Shown here in pieces: positions 47,601 through 58,400 of a DNA stretch of 64,000 nucleotides. Source of the DNA: Phorcus lineatus (taxonomy: Eukaryota > Mollusca > Gastropoda > Trochida > Trochidae). Where the stretch lies: contig OV121087.1 in the NCBI GenBank assembly GCA_921293015.1, positions 12,350,501 through 12,414,500 on the forward strand. Direction: 5' to 3'. Each line of letters opens with the position of its first letter. The stretch's first letter is position 1. Under the pieces are notes generated by a model. The model was given only the letters and a program-made list of their open reading frames with translations. It made no database searches and was not told the origin of the DNA. The position numbers and the translations under genes were made by a program.

Positions 47601-50105
47601 TTGTAGAAGGCAAGATGGTCGCCATCCATGTCAAGTTCCAGTGATGAAGTATCTGCTTTCTTTGTGTTGTCATTATCAAGTTGGACATCATTCACTCGGA
47701 ACGACCCTGCCATCAGGAAATGGATCCTGAACATGAAAATAAACTAGATTAAAATTTTGCAGGGTATGCAATTCACTTTCATCCTAACTAAGGGCAGGAA
47801 CTGTGGTTTATAATATTAACCAGTTGACTAAAACTTTAACCATGTTAACAGGCACTGTGGGTAGATTTTAAGTTTTTAAGAAGTATTTAAAAAACCAGGC
47901 TTGCTGACTATATGTTGCGGACCAATCGTGTCCAGAACACTCTTTATGACTACAATAGCAGCTCGATAGAGAAGAGTAGAATAGAAAACTCTATGAGCTA
48001 TTCTCCAGATTGAAAGAACTACAAATCATTGGCAATTATTTCATCAAAAATTACACAAGCTTGGTTGGCCTACAGCCTCTTTGGTAACTGGCAAAGCCTG
48101 AAACCAGCCAGTTATTGGCTGACAGACAAGCAGCAAAAACAAAAACTTTGCAGGTGAGGTAATTTGGGCTTTTACTCCGCTTTTCAAGAGTACGGTATAT
48201 CATAGCTGATAATATTTTATCCCGCAAAATCATTATGGCTATGTATTGAGGTGAAAGCATCGGCTTGAACTAGCAAACCATGGGTGTTACTGTGCTGAAA
48301 TTCAGTGTCACATTGCTCCCAAACCTTACTGCATGAATAACAGTTCTATAACAGTACTACAATGTTGACAAGCCCCTGTGGGATTCAAACCCTTGACCTC
48401 TTGATCTGAAGCCAAATGCACTAACCGCTGCGCCCACCTGGGCCCCAAACACTTACAAGTGAAACCTGATAATCAACTGATAGGTATTCACGATCAACTT
48501 ACGAGATCAAGACACCAAAACAAGGACACTTTGTCATAACCACCATAACCTTTCACCTTCTTTCTGAATACTACTAAATGAATGAAAAATCTATTCACAT
48601 ATTGGTTACTTGTTCCTATACAGTTGGCTGTTCAAGCCTTTTTCCATTCCAACAAAAAGTGTGGTTTGAGTGAAACATCTACATCAGCGATATGTAGCAG
48701 TTTTCAAGTTCATTTGCAGTTGGCTAAAGAATTGGCACTAAATGTTGACAACATTAATTAAGTGTGAAAGGGAATACAGGGGTTATTATTTCGGTGAGCT
48801 ATGCTATTACTTTCAACAACAAACCTTAAACAGATGTCACCAAAGAACATGAAGAGCTCCTTCCCAAGGGTGATAACTTCTTCCAACTTCCTGCCTATCA
48901 GTTGGTGATAAACTGTTGCTCCATTGTCTCTAGCTTTTTTGGCCTGTAAATATGGTAAACATAAAGATGTAATGAATCAAGAAAAATGGAAATTCTATTG
49001 GTGAGTATGCAAATGAGGTCCCTTTTTTTAAAGCAAGACTAGTCCACATCATTATCAAATTGGGCTTATTAGTTGCCAGGCAAGAGCGCTTGTCTGAAAA
49101 CATTAGCTAGTTAGCCTGGGTAAATAATCAAATTATTTCTATTGTGGATGCAGTCTTGCTTTAACGTTAAAGACAGAGGTTGAGAAAGATTTTTATTTAC
49201 TGACAAATTGCATTTTAAAGAAAATATTAAATAACCTATGTTCAATGCTGTCTTTATTAAACTGGTTGTAGTCTTCGGGATTGATATTGTATTACATGAC
49301 GGTAATCTATCTAGTGCTTGCTTATTTCCTTGAAGTGAAATAGTTGATACAGGATACAGTTGATTGCAGGATGTTATAGTTTTAAAAGATGGAGACACAT
49401 GATGTACTCTTTCTTAAGGGCTGGGTCAGGTATATGTTTATTTGTTAAATCAAAAGGACATTAAATTTGTTTTACAGCAGTCTATTCTATAATAGATCAA
49501 ACTATTGCATTATTCTACTACACAGGCAAATCATAATCAATAACATGTCGGCAGTGTAAAACAACAAGCCGAATTTCTGTCAAAGTTTGGAATGTTCAAC
49601 AAAGTTGCACTTTCTGACTTAATGTTGTCAAATTATCAAACATGTTCAACATTGTAAAACATGGAGACTAACCATTCCAAAGTTGAACAGAGTTGCACAA
49701 GTCAAATAAATAACTGCAACTAATTATACGAACATGTTCAACGTTGTACAACTACCAAATTCATCTCATACATGATACAATCCAGCTTGTGATGTGAGGT
49801 AAATCTGAAAACTAATGTGCGTACTTAATAAAATGCAAATCAGTGAACGTTCACTTACATAGAACGTATATTCTCTTCTAGACTTCTGAAATACACATCC
49901 TTATTCTGGGTATATGTTTTATTTTTAAAGATTCACGGTTTCAATTAGCCTACCAAATGACAGATAATTCGGCTTTGCACGGGTGATGTTCAATTTGACA
50001 TTTTACCCTTTGAACTGCATTGCCTGATACTTTTTTGACTGTTTTGCCGACCATCCGCCCTCTCATCTTTTCTCCCTTCAGCGTGCAACCGGGACCCTCA
50101 ACCAT
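41602..50105 (-). CDS. NEIL3: NEIL3 DNA glycosylase/AP lyase, nine coding exons
   Basis: Coding exons in transcript order (minus strand): 50105-50007, 48943-48825, 47726-47583, 47044-46867, 46395-46360, 45695-45621, 44109-43940, 43536-42918, 41769-41602. They total 1608 nt (535 aa; human 605 aa); every junction is GT/AG and in frame. The protein starts MVEGPGCTL: after Met removal Val2 is the family's nucleophile. The conserved TLGKELFMFFG motif places the second catalytic Lys at K61 (human K81), so the N-terminal lobe is about 20 residues shorter. The H2TH domain is at about 138-217 (PGVGNIIKNE). A zinc finger uses C237, C240, C260, C263. A RanBP2/NZF finger uses C299, C302, C313, C316. Two GRF fingers lie at about 441-480 and 486-528 (C489, H492, C515, C523). 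NEIL3 excises oxidised bases, prefers single-stranded DNA and unhooks interstrand crosslinks at replication forks; GRF fingers bind ssDNA. It acts in the nucleus. The linker between RanBP2 and GRF fingers is poorly conserved and rich in Asn/Gln/Ser. Introns carry SINEs and MITEs. Confidence 0.96.
42190..42700. mobile_element. Long-TIR MITE in NEIL3 intron 8
   Basis: The left arm (about 42201-42260) contains CCCTGGATCAAAGGTGAGC and TTTTATTACCTCCCTTTTGC. The right arm (about 42630-42695) is its complement: GCCAGAAAGGGAGGTAATAA and GCTTACTTTGGATCCAGGG. Arms are about 65-75 bp and the whole is about 500 bp. An extra small hairpin (ATCCAGGGT/ACCCTGGAT) sits at the left edge, 42183-42213. Confidence 0.65.
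44202..44462 (-). mobile_element. tRNA-derived SINE in NEIL3 intron 6
   Basis: From GAGGTAAGGTGACTTGGGG to CGGGATTCGAACCCA. The tRNA-like head is cut just outside the B box. Sense to NEIL3, about 90 bp upstream of exon 7. Confidence 0.8.
44538..44909. mobile_element. MITE in NEIL3 intron 6
   Basis: Left end TTACCGTATTTGACGTGATA then AGCGCC; right end GGCGGTTATTAAGTCGAATA then CGGTAA. Inverted repeats of about 25 bp with a 372-bp span. GGGCGCTTA motifs recur near both ends. Confidence 0.65.
45785..45860 (+). mobile_element. Possible tRNA-like SINE fragment in NEIL3 intron 5
   Basis: TTGGTTACGTCAGCAATGG, then CCTGTCTCCAAGGGTGTGGG and GGTTCAAATCC, which resembles a B box. There is no acceptor stem and the A box is poor, so it is not a tRNA gene. 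It may be a different SINE family antisense to NEIL3. Confidence 0.3.
45990..46145. mobile_element. Snap-back element in NEIL3 intron 5
   Basis: GAGGAGGTTTGACCTGACC pairs with GGTCAGGTCAGACCTCCGAG around CAAGGCCATAGGTCGA. The flanks ATCCGTACACTGACCC... and ...GAGAGTGTATATT extend the inverted repeat. Confidence 0.5.
46797..46857 (-). mobile_element. MITE end inside NEIL3 intron 4, 9 nt past the donor
   Basis: The minus strand reads GTACAAGTTG (donor side of exon 4), then TTAAAGGGGCACAGAGTATG and TTGTTGGAGTCAAATATGTG. Same family as 5277. The inserted end begins 9 nt downstream of the exon 4 boundary, immediately after the donor consensus. Confidence 0.6.
47432..47646. repeat. Tandem duplication spanning an exon-intron junction of NEIL3
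   Basis: Copy A (47432-47535) and copy B (47536-47646) both start AAGGCTATAACAG and share the intron stretch GCAGACTAAGGGTTAATGA, the splice donor and the end of exon 3. They abut directly. Copy B contains the functional exon end. Eight extra bases (AACATCTC-like) before the donor distinguish B. Confidence 0.85.
47472..47535 (-). pseudogene. Decayed duplicate of the 3' part of NEIL3 exon 3
   Basis: Inside intron 3, just downstream of real exon 3, the minus strand repeats the last ~64 nt of that exon. It encodes SSLEVDMDGDHLAFYK, then TAA where the real exon has TCT, then AADI and a retained GT. The real exon reads SSLELDMDGDHLAFYKSAADI. Only the 3' part was copied, there is no acceptor matching the real one, and the stop is in frame, so inclusion would truncate the protein before the H2TH domain. 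It is best read as a dead partial exon duplication. Confidence 0.85.
48151..48446 (-). mobile_element. tRNA-derived SINE in NEIL3 intron 2
   Basis: From CAGGTGAGGTAATTTGGGC to AACCGCTGCGCCCACCTGGG. The body and a degraded tRNA-like head (GGGATTCAAACCC) are recognisable. Sense to NEIL3. Confidence 0.75.
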
Positions 50106-50186
50106 GTTGTCTTGATCTCAGATATCAACTGATCAATCACTCAACTCAGATTTTTGTCTCCAGAAGCAATGTTTATGTAATGAAAC

Positions 50187-50210
50187 TTCCCGCCGAAACG
50201 TCACTTCCGT
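50187..50210 (-). promoter_or_regulatory. NEIL3 proximal promoter: E2F-type site beside CRE-half and ETS motifs
   Basis: About 80-105 nt upstream of the NEIL3 ATG the minus strand reads ACGGAAGTGACG followed by TTTCGGCGGGAAG. GGCGGGAA (50187-50194) is the classical E2F core, TGACGT (50198-50203) a CRE half-site, and ACGGAAGT (50203-50210) an ETS core. No TATA box is visible. Human NEIL3 is a proliferation-linked gene induced on cell-cycle entry, so an E2F site is what one would expect. Binding is inferred. Confidence 0.55.
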
Positions 50211-50789
50211 TGTTAAAAATAGGTCTCTTGGGATTACCCTTTACGAGAATAAACTGCAAGAAAGGAAAATAAGTTGAATTTATTAAAAGAACTGCCTTTT
50301 ATTAAGTGAATCATTTTGATATATTCACACTTTATTTATATCCTAAAAAGATTATATGTTATTTGAGTTAATTTTGGGAAACAGTTCAAATTAGTTTAGA
50401 AATATAAATTCGATCTAAGGGAGAGAACTCGTGTCTCCACAGCGTTTGCAAGCTCTTGTTTCTTGTTACCGTTCCAGCCACCAAGAGTACTTATAAGTTC
50501 TAATATTGAAATCAACAAATAGTTATGCTAACATTAGAAAACAACTACCCTTGCATAACGAAATATTTTCTTTGTCATTATCATATTTTGTCAAACATAA
50601 AAATTCTTGTTTATATCAGAGTTCAATTTCCACATACTTATAAATCTTTATAAAAATAAATACCAAAAACTCAATTTCATAAATTGACAAATTTATCTTT
50701 AAAACTCCAATCCAATCCTCAGTATATTCACCCATTTAGCTTGGAAATTCCTTATAATAGTGTTGCTATCGTCTCTTCTTATCAGGAAT

Positions 50790-51396
50790 GCAGGAAGTGT
50801 TCAAGAAAAAAATGTTAAACGTAGGAGGAAAGTTATACCAGAGGGTGAAGTGGACACCTTGGGAATCGGCGTGTCGCTTTATATGGATATAGATATCCCA
50901 GGACACTACTCATCTCATGTTATCACTCCGTAGTTGTCTTCTCTACGACCTTGGCTAAAGTGAGCGTAAACGAAGTAGTAACATGTTGCCATGGATACTT
51001 TAAAGCAATGAATTGTGCTCTTTAATTTACTCGACGAAAAAAGGAAACTTAAATTCAATCAGGTTAATTCGACCTAGGAAAGTCGGTTCGTTTAGCTTTT
51101 AGAATTGCACTTGACGACCGCCAAGACAAATCAATAATGAAAGAATTAAAACGAAAGCTTTGGAAGTGATGTGGGGTTTTACCTGCTCAAAAGCGACACT
51201 CCGTATTTTGTAATCGTCAGTGAGTTAAATGTGATCAGTGGTGTTATGTAATCGAATAATATTGGCTAATTGACTTAGAATTATCGGTTCAGTTTCAATA
51301 GATGCTCACAAAAAGGTAGACTTTTTAATTGTTTAATAAATAACCCCCGACAATGTACAATGGTTGCGCGCGACAATTACTCAACGGAATCCCAGC

Positions 51397-51456
<60 letters not shown>

Positions 51457-52450
51457 GTTGTGTGTTTTACATATAAAACTATATCGAGTTATTTATTTGA
51501 CAGTTTAGGGGTAAATAATGATACAAACCTAGCGATACGTTTTGAATTAAAAATATCACATAAGGTCTCAAAGCCGAACAAAACTTCGTGAAACGCACAA
51601 AATGTCTCCTAAAGGCACAAGCGGACACATATATCGTAAAACTAAATAATGCACATATGGTGCAAATCAGTATCTCGATATTATTATGCAATGGTTTATG
51701 AATTTAAATAACAGTGCACAATATGCACATTATAAAAACTTATGTCACACTAACTATGATATTTTGAATATGTTATGACGTCGAAGACACGTATGAGAAA
51801 ACGTTGTGTGCTGTTGTTTATATATATATTGAGGGCACAGCTTATCAATTTAGAATATAATACCTTGAAGAAAAAAGTTGTTGATGGAGGATTAGCAGAA
51901 ATGAATATTTACACAAGGGACCGTATCAATCTTGAAAGGCCTTATTAAATCAATTTTCATCCCACGTGTTGAAAAGGATAAAATTGAAGATGGACAAGTT
52001 TGACATTTTCTACAAATTGAGAAATTTGAGAACAATTTGTTTCGCAATCTGGACAATTAGATTTTTATCTTGAGAGCGAATCATCCATCACAAAGGACAT
52101 TTTGATAGAGTACTTGGATTGTTGCTGTCAGCGAGGACTTAAGCGTTTTAATGCCTGACGTTGATTAAGTTCTCTTTAAACTTTGGATCAAACTCATTTG
52201 AACGAGTTTTAAGTGCACAACGCAATGGTAATTAGAATTTCTTAAATAAGAATATCCAAAAATATCCAAAATGAAACAGTGATTTTTTGGTCTTGACAAC
52301 GTCATGAGTACTATGAATTTAAATCCTATTGTCTTCTTTTTAACTTTGAGTTATTGCTTACAATGTTAATGTTATGATTGAAAAGTATAAATACAAATTA
52401 TTTCTTTAATGCCGCGTTATTCCATTATAAGGATTTTGATTAGCAAAAAC
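50790..52450 (+). repeat. Segmental direct duplication, compact copy
   Basis: Colinear blocks shared with 60.89-63.72 kb: GTGAAGTGGACACCTTGGG, ACACTACTCATCTCATG, GTAACATGTTGCCATGGATA; then CAATGTACAATGGTTGCG; then ATAAAATTGAAGATGGACAA, GAGTACTTGGATTGTTGCTG and CAAAAATATCCAAAATGAAA. No coding frame is conserved between the copies. Confidence 0.7.
51399..51454 (+). repeat. (AT)n microsatellite in the compact duplicate
   Basis: About 27 perfect AT units. It is absent from the matching point at about 61.81 kb. Confidence 0.95.
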
Positions 52451-55400
52451 GAAAGCAAAAAAAGATGGGGCAATATCTTTAGTTGTAACATCTGCCGTTA
52501 TTGGGCCCTGTTATTTGATTCCGGGGACTGATGACACGGGTGATAAGTCTAGAAAATAATCACCAACAGCTTGACATCAACTTGGACTGCTGAAGTCAAG
52601 GCATGTTGTGTTTTTATAGAGGTGCCTGTTAGACACATAGTCAGAGGTTATGAGACCAAACCGTCAATAAATCGCTAGGGTTCGTGTAACCGGCGATCTG
52701 AATGATCCTTAGCTAAAGCTGGTTTCACACTTGATTCTTGTCATGTGGACTGTTAATGGAATTTCAAGGTTATGTGCTGGTCAGATAGCCATGCTGGCAG
52801 ACTCTGGAATGCGAGTAGGGATAGTTGATTCAAAATGACTGTAAAATACTGCAGTGCTTCAAATAAGCTGCGTATTTGAATATAAACAATTAAAAACGTA
52901 ATAAGATAAGAATATTGGAGAGCACATACGCAGATATTTTCTTTAAAACTCGAAAGAAGCAAAATATCTTGCGTACAGTATGTTTTAGTTTGTGGACGCT
53001 AGCATATTTGAAAATGACTGTGATGTAGTGATATCCAAGCTCTACATCAGTGTTTGGAATATAAAGCGATGCCGCTGTTTTTTAAGTTGTTTAGAATCTG
53101 TACTAGGAAGGAACTCCACAGCAATGTTTGTTGGGGTTAAGCGAAGCCTCTCCATTAATTTTTGTTACGTCGCATCACAGCTTGTTTCTTAAAGAAAACA
53201 AATCCCGCCTTTTTTTCCTGTTTAATTTTAACTTTATTCATACAGACAACAGTTTCAAGAAACAAAACACCAATGTTTTTCTTAAGATTCAACGAATGAT
53301 AGTCATTCATGAATGCACAAGAGTTATTTCATCAAGCTGTCATAAGTCAAGAGAGAATGCAAAATAAATCGAATGGATTTTATCTAGTTATTCTACATTA
53401 AAGTTCCACAGAAAACACGTTAAACTTTTTCAAAATGAAATTGAAGAAGGTCTTATTTTTGCTAAATGTTCAATACACTCCAACACACACAAATGTTAAT
53501 TATGATTGTACAACCTCATTTATAAGAATGCCGTAGGCAATCAGCCGCATCCCAAAAACTAGTTCACTTTCTGGTGTATGTTAGTGCAAGTATCATGTAA
53601 TTTGGATAACGTTTTGACGTTTAATGCTTACCTCTTTCTATGCTGACAAACATACATATTTTATTCTTGAAACTATATTCATTATCAATCTTTTAAAGTG
53701 AAGGAATAATGATTTTAAAAATTCTTTAATTTTGGAGTATTGTTTTCATCATCGATTTTTGATAAAAACCCAAAACTGATTCATCAAATGAGTATGAAAA
53801 ACAATGCATGACTATTGATTGAAGCTGCTTATCACATCATCTTGTATCATAATTTTACCGATATACCCGGTAGGCGAACAAACTTTTGGGATGCAAACGT
53901 TCATCTCGAAGGAATTTTTTGTAGAAACGAAAAATACAAGATCCACCTGATAGAGGTTACGTTTGGAAAAGGAGTGCCAGTACCCTAAGTGGAGAAAGAA
54001 TTGTTTTTAAAGCTTTTTACTGTCATTTCATGAACGAGAAGATGAATGAATTTACTTTCGTACAATGGTTAAGTGTTACGTTTATCCATTGAAAACAGTT
54101 TTTCGTGATTGGAGCCTTAGACTCGTGAAAAACAATCCCAACCTTTTTTTGCTTTGAACGCTTATGCATGACATAATAATATTACGTTAAGATATATGAG
54201 AATTTGTTTTTTTTAAGTACAGATCGATGTCTAATCCATTTGCTCTCCTTGGTAAATAAGTGCCAGACGAGAAAAAACCCCAATTAATTTTGTTTCGATT
54301 TTGGGTTGATATTGCAAAGTTGACACAAATGATAAAGTGCTGTGAGAATGATAACACTTTGTCACAGATTGTTTTGAATTTTCAATTTTCTTAATACAAG
54401 ACAGTCCATATCTGAGATTTTAAGTGGTGCGTTCGCATTAAAAACGATTTCAAATTCAACTTCTTTGCAAACTCTCCACGTTTAACCCAGACTATTGATT
54501 AGTGATGTATCAACGTAGCTTATAAAGCTTTTTTCATTCGTCTTGCCGAGTAGAGATCTGGGGTAATAAATCATTAAAAAAACAGAGGTGAAATATTTTT
54601 TAAGAAAAATGAAGATAAACAACCGAGACCACCCAGTCCCTTCGAATTGTTGAAGTGCTATTCTGTTGTAAAATTTGGCGAAAACAAAATAAATATATAA
54701 ACTGAATTTTTATAATGTGTTCTCCGGTAACTCAGCCAATTAACGTTTATACAATCGGAGGTGCTACTCATACAGAAAGACAAGAAATTCAAACAAATTG
54801 TTTCAAATAGTAGATTTTATTATAGTCTCACAAAAAAGGAAAGATACATTATATCTCACAAAATGGAGAAGATCATCGAAGAACTAAAAGGTCTCCCCTC
54901 AGAGCTGTTTTTAAACGTTTCTTTGCTTCCCCCTTTGCCTTATCACGAACTGTGAACTGGGTCCAATTCATACAAATTATTATTGAAATATGCTTTTCTT
55001 AAAAAAGAAAACGTTCAGTGATGTGAAATGAATTATGAGGTTTTGGTAAAAGTAATGAATACATATCATATACATGGTAAAACAGATCTAAGATTGTTAT
55101 ATCTGGTGAATGGAACCTTATACTTTTTCGGGTAGTCTAACAATTAGACTCTGAAATGAAAAATGCATCAGTTAATCGAAACATTTACAAAATTTATGAG
55201 TTCACACATAACAATATCTGGTGATAGTGGTGATAGATAAACCTATAAATTAGGACAAGGTCAAGAAAGGTCATCAATCCTCTGACCAACATTGTTTGTG
55301 AAATATTCTAAAGCATTTGGATTTCAAAGTGACAGCAGAGAGGCAGGGTGTCAAACTCGCACGTTAATACGTCTTATTCGTCGCTTTCCTGCAGTCAATC

Positions 55401-55490
55401 AAAATGTGTCTCTGGAGAGTTAAGATAATACCTGACAACGATATTTCCCTGAAAAAAATGATGTTTGTATACGCAGTTTATATATCTTAC
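52451..55490. other. Intergenic, nothing firmly recognised
   Basis: TTAGTGCAAGTATCATGTAA at about 53581 echoes CTAGTGCAAATATCATGCAA at about 58664 and CTTGCAAATATTATGTAA at about 55886, suggesting an old dispersed repeat. No gene seen. Confidence 0.4.
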
Positions 55491-55815
55491 TTAAAGGGAT
55501 AGTAGCACGTTTTTTTGAAAGTTTCACTTTTTCAAATTTTATGCATATGAAAATTACTTCAAAGGGTCAACCAACCAACCTGAATATCCGTAGGCATTGT
55601 GCAAAGTATCTAGCGAGTACTGCTGGCGAACATTAAAGTGTGAACTTCTTTAAAAGGTAGGAAGGAAATGGATTAGACTAGCTAAACCGAACATGTTACG
55701 TTTGTTTCCAATCTGCTTCTTTTCAGCAAAAAGATTGCCTTGCAATTGGTAATTTTCATATTTGTTTTCATTAGATCACTTTGTTAAATTGTAAAATGTG
55801 CTACTGTCCCTTTAA
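55491..55815. mobile_element. TTAAAGGG-type MITE, complete
   Basis: Left TTAAAGGGATAGTAGCACG, right ATGTGCTACTGTCCCTTTAA: the best-preserved inverted ends in the window, 325 bp. Confidence 0.75.
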
Positions 55816-56690
55816 AACGATGCAAGTATAACAGCAATTCAAGTAAGAAATCATTAGCTGTGCCTCAAACTTTGTTCACATCCTTTCAAACTTGCAAATA
55901 TTATGTAATTTGTGTTCTTGTTAAGAAAAAGTAGCATGGCAGAAAAAACTAACCATTTTTTAGTCTTAGCATCAGTAGTGACGGCTTAATGTACATAACG
56001 TGCGACTAAGCGTAAAATATTCGAAAACTACAATTTGTAATTTTCTCTATCCTTCATTTCACAAGGAAAATTCTATTAAATAATCATGGGAATCGGAGTG
56101 TTGAAAATTGACCCAATTCTGGCTATTTCCTCCTTCCAAAGTTAAAAAAACATGTCCTTCTTTTTGAAGGCACACGGTTAGTTTTAAAATAATTTCCTAC
56201 ACGTAGACAACTGATGATCTATTATTGTTGCAGCTTAAGTAATGTAATCAAAATCAAAACAAAATCCCAATAACATGATATTTGCATTGCAACACACAGG
56301 AATTTAGGAACGCAGCAATTAGTAACTGAAGTAAATGAATGATAATCTTTTAAGTCATTTGTCTGATTCATACCTTTAATGGTCAAATCATTAAATTAAA
56401 AATATTTAATTCACATTTGATTTGTAAAGGAAAATATGACTTAAACATATTTAAAAGAACAATGAATAAATAATTGTTATATATGTCAGGTTTCCGGTAA
56501 CAAAAGTTAAAACATATGTGGCTTATGGGGTCAAACAAGCTGAAGTTGAATGGCAGAAATTATAAGAGTCAGATTTTCTACTATTAACTTTTGCTTTAGC
56601 GATTCTCAGTGACCCATATAGTTGGAATTGTCTATGTAAGATATGACGATTAAAGATGTGATGATAAAATAAAAACAAATCACAGTATAA

Positions 56691-56978
56691 GTGAAAAAAG
56701 TATTTCATAAGTGAAAACAGTATTTCATAAGTGAAAATAGTATTTCATAAGTGAAAACAGTATTTAATAAGTGAAAACAATATTTCATAAGTGAAAACAG
56801 TATTTCATAAGTGAAAACAGTATTTCATAAGTGAAAATAGTATTTCATAAGTGAAAACAGTATTTAATAAGTGAAAACAATATTTCATAAGTGAAAACAG
56901 TATTTCATAAGTGAAAACAGTATTTTATAAGTGAAAACAGTATTTCTTACGTGAAAACAGTATTTCATAAGTGAAAAC
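56691..56978 (+). repeat. 20-bp tandem array with 100-bp higher-order period
   Basis: Fourteen complete units of GTGAAAACAGTATTTCATAA plus a partial one, with no indels. Variant order repeats every five units: 56731-56830 and 56831-56930 are identical except one base (C to T in the last unit). AAAA and TTT tracts alternate about every 10 bp. Confidence 0.95.
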
Positions 56979-57817
56979 CTAATGCTTTAAACTATATTGA
57001 GTTGCACTGTTTTTATTTATGTTTTATTTACCGAAAGCTATGGCAACGCAATGACAATATGTCTGTACTTCAAGTGGAATTTATTTTACAAAGTTACAAT
57101 AACAAAATCGCTTTGGAAAGGAACGGCTTTATTGAATAGATTGACCCAGGACCCTGAATGACGAAATGGAATAGTTCTCTTGTCCAAGTTATATCTTTAG
57201 AGGTCAAAGAATGCACAAGAGATGAGGATATAGAAGGTTTTTGCACACACACATATCCAGGTGACCTTATCTTGTTACTTTCGAAAGAAATAAACTTTAA
57301 ATGTTTTTGACCTTTTTGGCCCAACCTACGTATGTAAACATTTTGTCCGAACTCTTTATGTGACATTTACTGTCAGACTTTTGGCTAAAAAGGGAAATGA
57401 AAGTTGTTTTTTTATTGTTGTATTCTTTGTAGAACACCTTCAACCTTTTTAACGTTTTGCCGTTGCCTTCAAATGACCTTCTGTACATTCTGTATACATT
57501 TTAATCCAATGGTGATACTTTGAACTCAACGTTTCAAAGTGAGATCAATTAGATTCCTGCCAAAACAGGCTATTTGTTTCATTCCTTTGTTGAGATCAAA
57601 ATATATCATCAAATGCATTTTTTAATCTAAACATGAAACCAAACTATTTCAAGGAAATGTCAAATAATGGTTTTTATCAGTGTTTGAAATGTTTTACAAA
57701 ATGTTTGATTGAATCTAGTAAATAACTCTATAATAGAAAAAGTTTCTGCAAGAAACAAAGTTCTTGTTTTTATAATAAGAGACGAATATGGCACACAACA
57801 ATGGTCCTTTCTGAGGA

Positions 57818-57905
57818 AACCTTAATCATGGTTGAAGTAGCTTTATATACCTTATTCATGGATGAAGTAGCCATAAAAACCTAATTCATGGTTGAAGAAC
57901 GATAT
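57818..57905 (+). repeat. Three tandem units of about 31 bp
   Basis: CCTTAATCATGGTTGAAGTA, CCTTATTCATGGATGAAGTA and CCTAATTCATGGTTGAAGAA, each followed by a short AT-rich spacer. Confidence 0.8.
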
Positions 57906-58017
57906 CTAAATCGTAGCTTTAATAATTTATCTTTTACGAATACATTTAAACTTGCGACATCATTTATCTATTACATGAATACATGTAATTAGTTAGGACA
58001 ACATCATATACATGTAT

Positions 58018-58400
58018 TATCAAGAGAGCGAATACACTTGCACATGACACAAAACAAATATACAGTTCATCTGTCTGGAAAATCTACGAGAATAATTTTC
58101 TCAGTGTCTGAATAGCCACAACAAGTTAGTGGCATACTTTCTAGGAATCTTTCTTGCATGACAAAAATGTGCCTTGCATTCATATTAACAAGAAAATATT
58201 TACATTTTGTATGAGTAAACAATTTATGATAACATGAACACTTGGTATCAAGAGAGAAAAATAAATTTGCAGATGACTTGAATACAAAGAGACAGGTCTT
58301 CTGTCTGGATTAGCTACATGGTTTCACAGTCTCTGGCAGGCAAATGACAGATGAGTGGTAGAGTTTCTAGGAATCTGACTTAAATGATAAAAAACCTCTT
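58018..58400 (+). repeat. Diverged tandem duplication, period about 225 bp
   Basis: TATCAAGAGAGCGAATACAC, CATCTGTCTGGAAAATCTAC and TTTCTAGGAATCTTTCTTGC recur as TATCAAGAGAGAAAAATAAA, CTTCTGTCTGGATTAGCTAC and TTTCTAGGAATCTGACTTAA. Confidence 0.7.
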
